Assembly (NCBI GenBank): GCA_020722245.1
Contig: DYLE01000161.1
Span: 1 to 5,630 of the forward strand
DNA length: 5,630 nt
DNA from: Desulfonema limicola
Lineage (GTDB): Bacteria > Desulfobacterota > Desulfobacteria > Desulfobacterales > Desulfosalsimonadaceae
Reading direction: 5' to 3'
Positions 5,577 through 5,630 of the stretch are shown in pieces. The position numbers and the translations under genes are program-made. The notes under the pieces are model-generated. The model saw only the letters and a list, made by a program, of their open reading frames with translations. It searched no databases and was not told the origin of the DNA. Position 1 is the first letter of the stretch, and each line of letters starts with the position of its first letter.

Positions 5577-5627
5577 TAACCCAACTTCATGGTCCCAAAA
5601 AAATTTTCGTTTGATGTCAGTGGGTTA
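5577..5627. repeat. 7-bp inverted repeat upstream of the ACT gene
   Basis: TAACCCA (5577-5583) and TGGGTTA (5621-5627) are perfect inverted copies 37 bases apart, at the right edge. The span between them is AT-rich. It may be a paired operator site, part of a terminator for an upstream gene beyond the edge, or chance. No gene can be supported in 5546-5630. Confidence 0.25.
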
Positions 5628-5630
5628 GGA

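Overview
The window carries six protein-coding genes, one of them cut by the left edge, and no RNA gene, mobile element or CRISPR array that I can see. The GC content is moderate. The gene set is a bacterial cyclopropane fatty acid synthase, an M20 metallopeptidase, a LipA/MptpB-type phosphatase, a secreted CBM-like protein, a small lipoprotein and a tandem-ACT protein. The two predicted exported proteins, one a lipoprotein, suggest a Gram-negative cell. The tandem ACT protein is of the COG4747 type, common in anaerobic Desulfobacterota and Firmicutes. My best guess is a sulfate-reducing or related Desulfobacterota genome, but this is inference from family resemblance only.

Layout. Positions 1-1031 (minus) hold the cfa gene, missing its last residues. 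Directly upstream of it, 1141-2478 (minus) encodes an M20 metallo-hydrolase. Positions 2479-2715 form a divergent promoter region, from which 2716-3729 (plus) encodes a Cys-based phosphatase with an N-terminal beta-sandwich-like segment. This gene meets 3732-4304 (minus), a secreted CBM/galactose-binding-like protein, tail to tail with only two bases between the stop codons. Positions 4305-4638 are a second divergent non-coding region. It contains a good sigma70-type promoter whose -10 box is overlapped by a perfect palindrome, and this promoter drives the lipoprotein gene at 4639-5085 (plus). That gene converges on 5114-5545 (minus), a tandem ACT-domain protein whose ribosome binding site lies in a GC-rich hairpin.

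The genes do not form one pathway. They are mostly single-gene units in alternating orientation, and only the M20 gene and cfa could be co-transcribed. Themes present are membrane lipid modification, peptide or acyl-amino acid hydrolysis, phosphate-ester signalling, envelope proteins and amino-acid sensing. I found no convincing new multi-gene system. The points most worth a second look are regulatory (the palindrome at 4558-4573 and the hairpin at 5552-5566), together with the unassigned three-cysteine lipoprotein and the domain architecture of the phosphatase.
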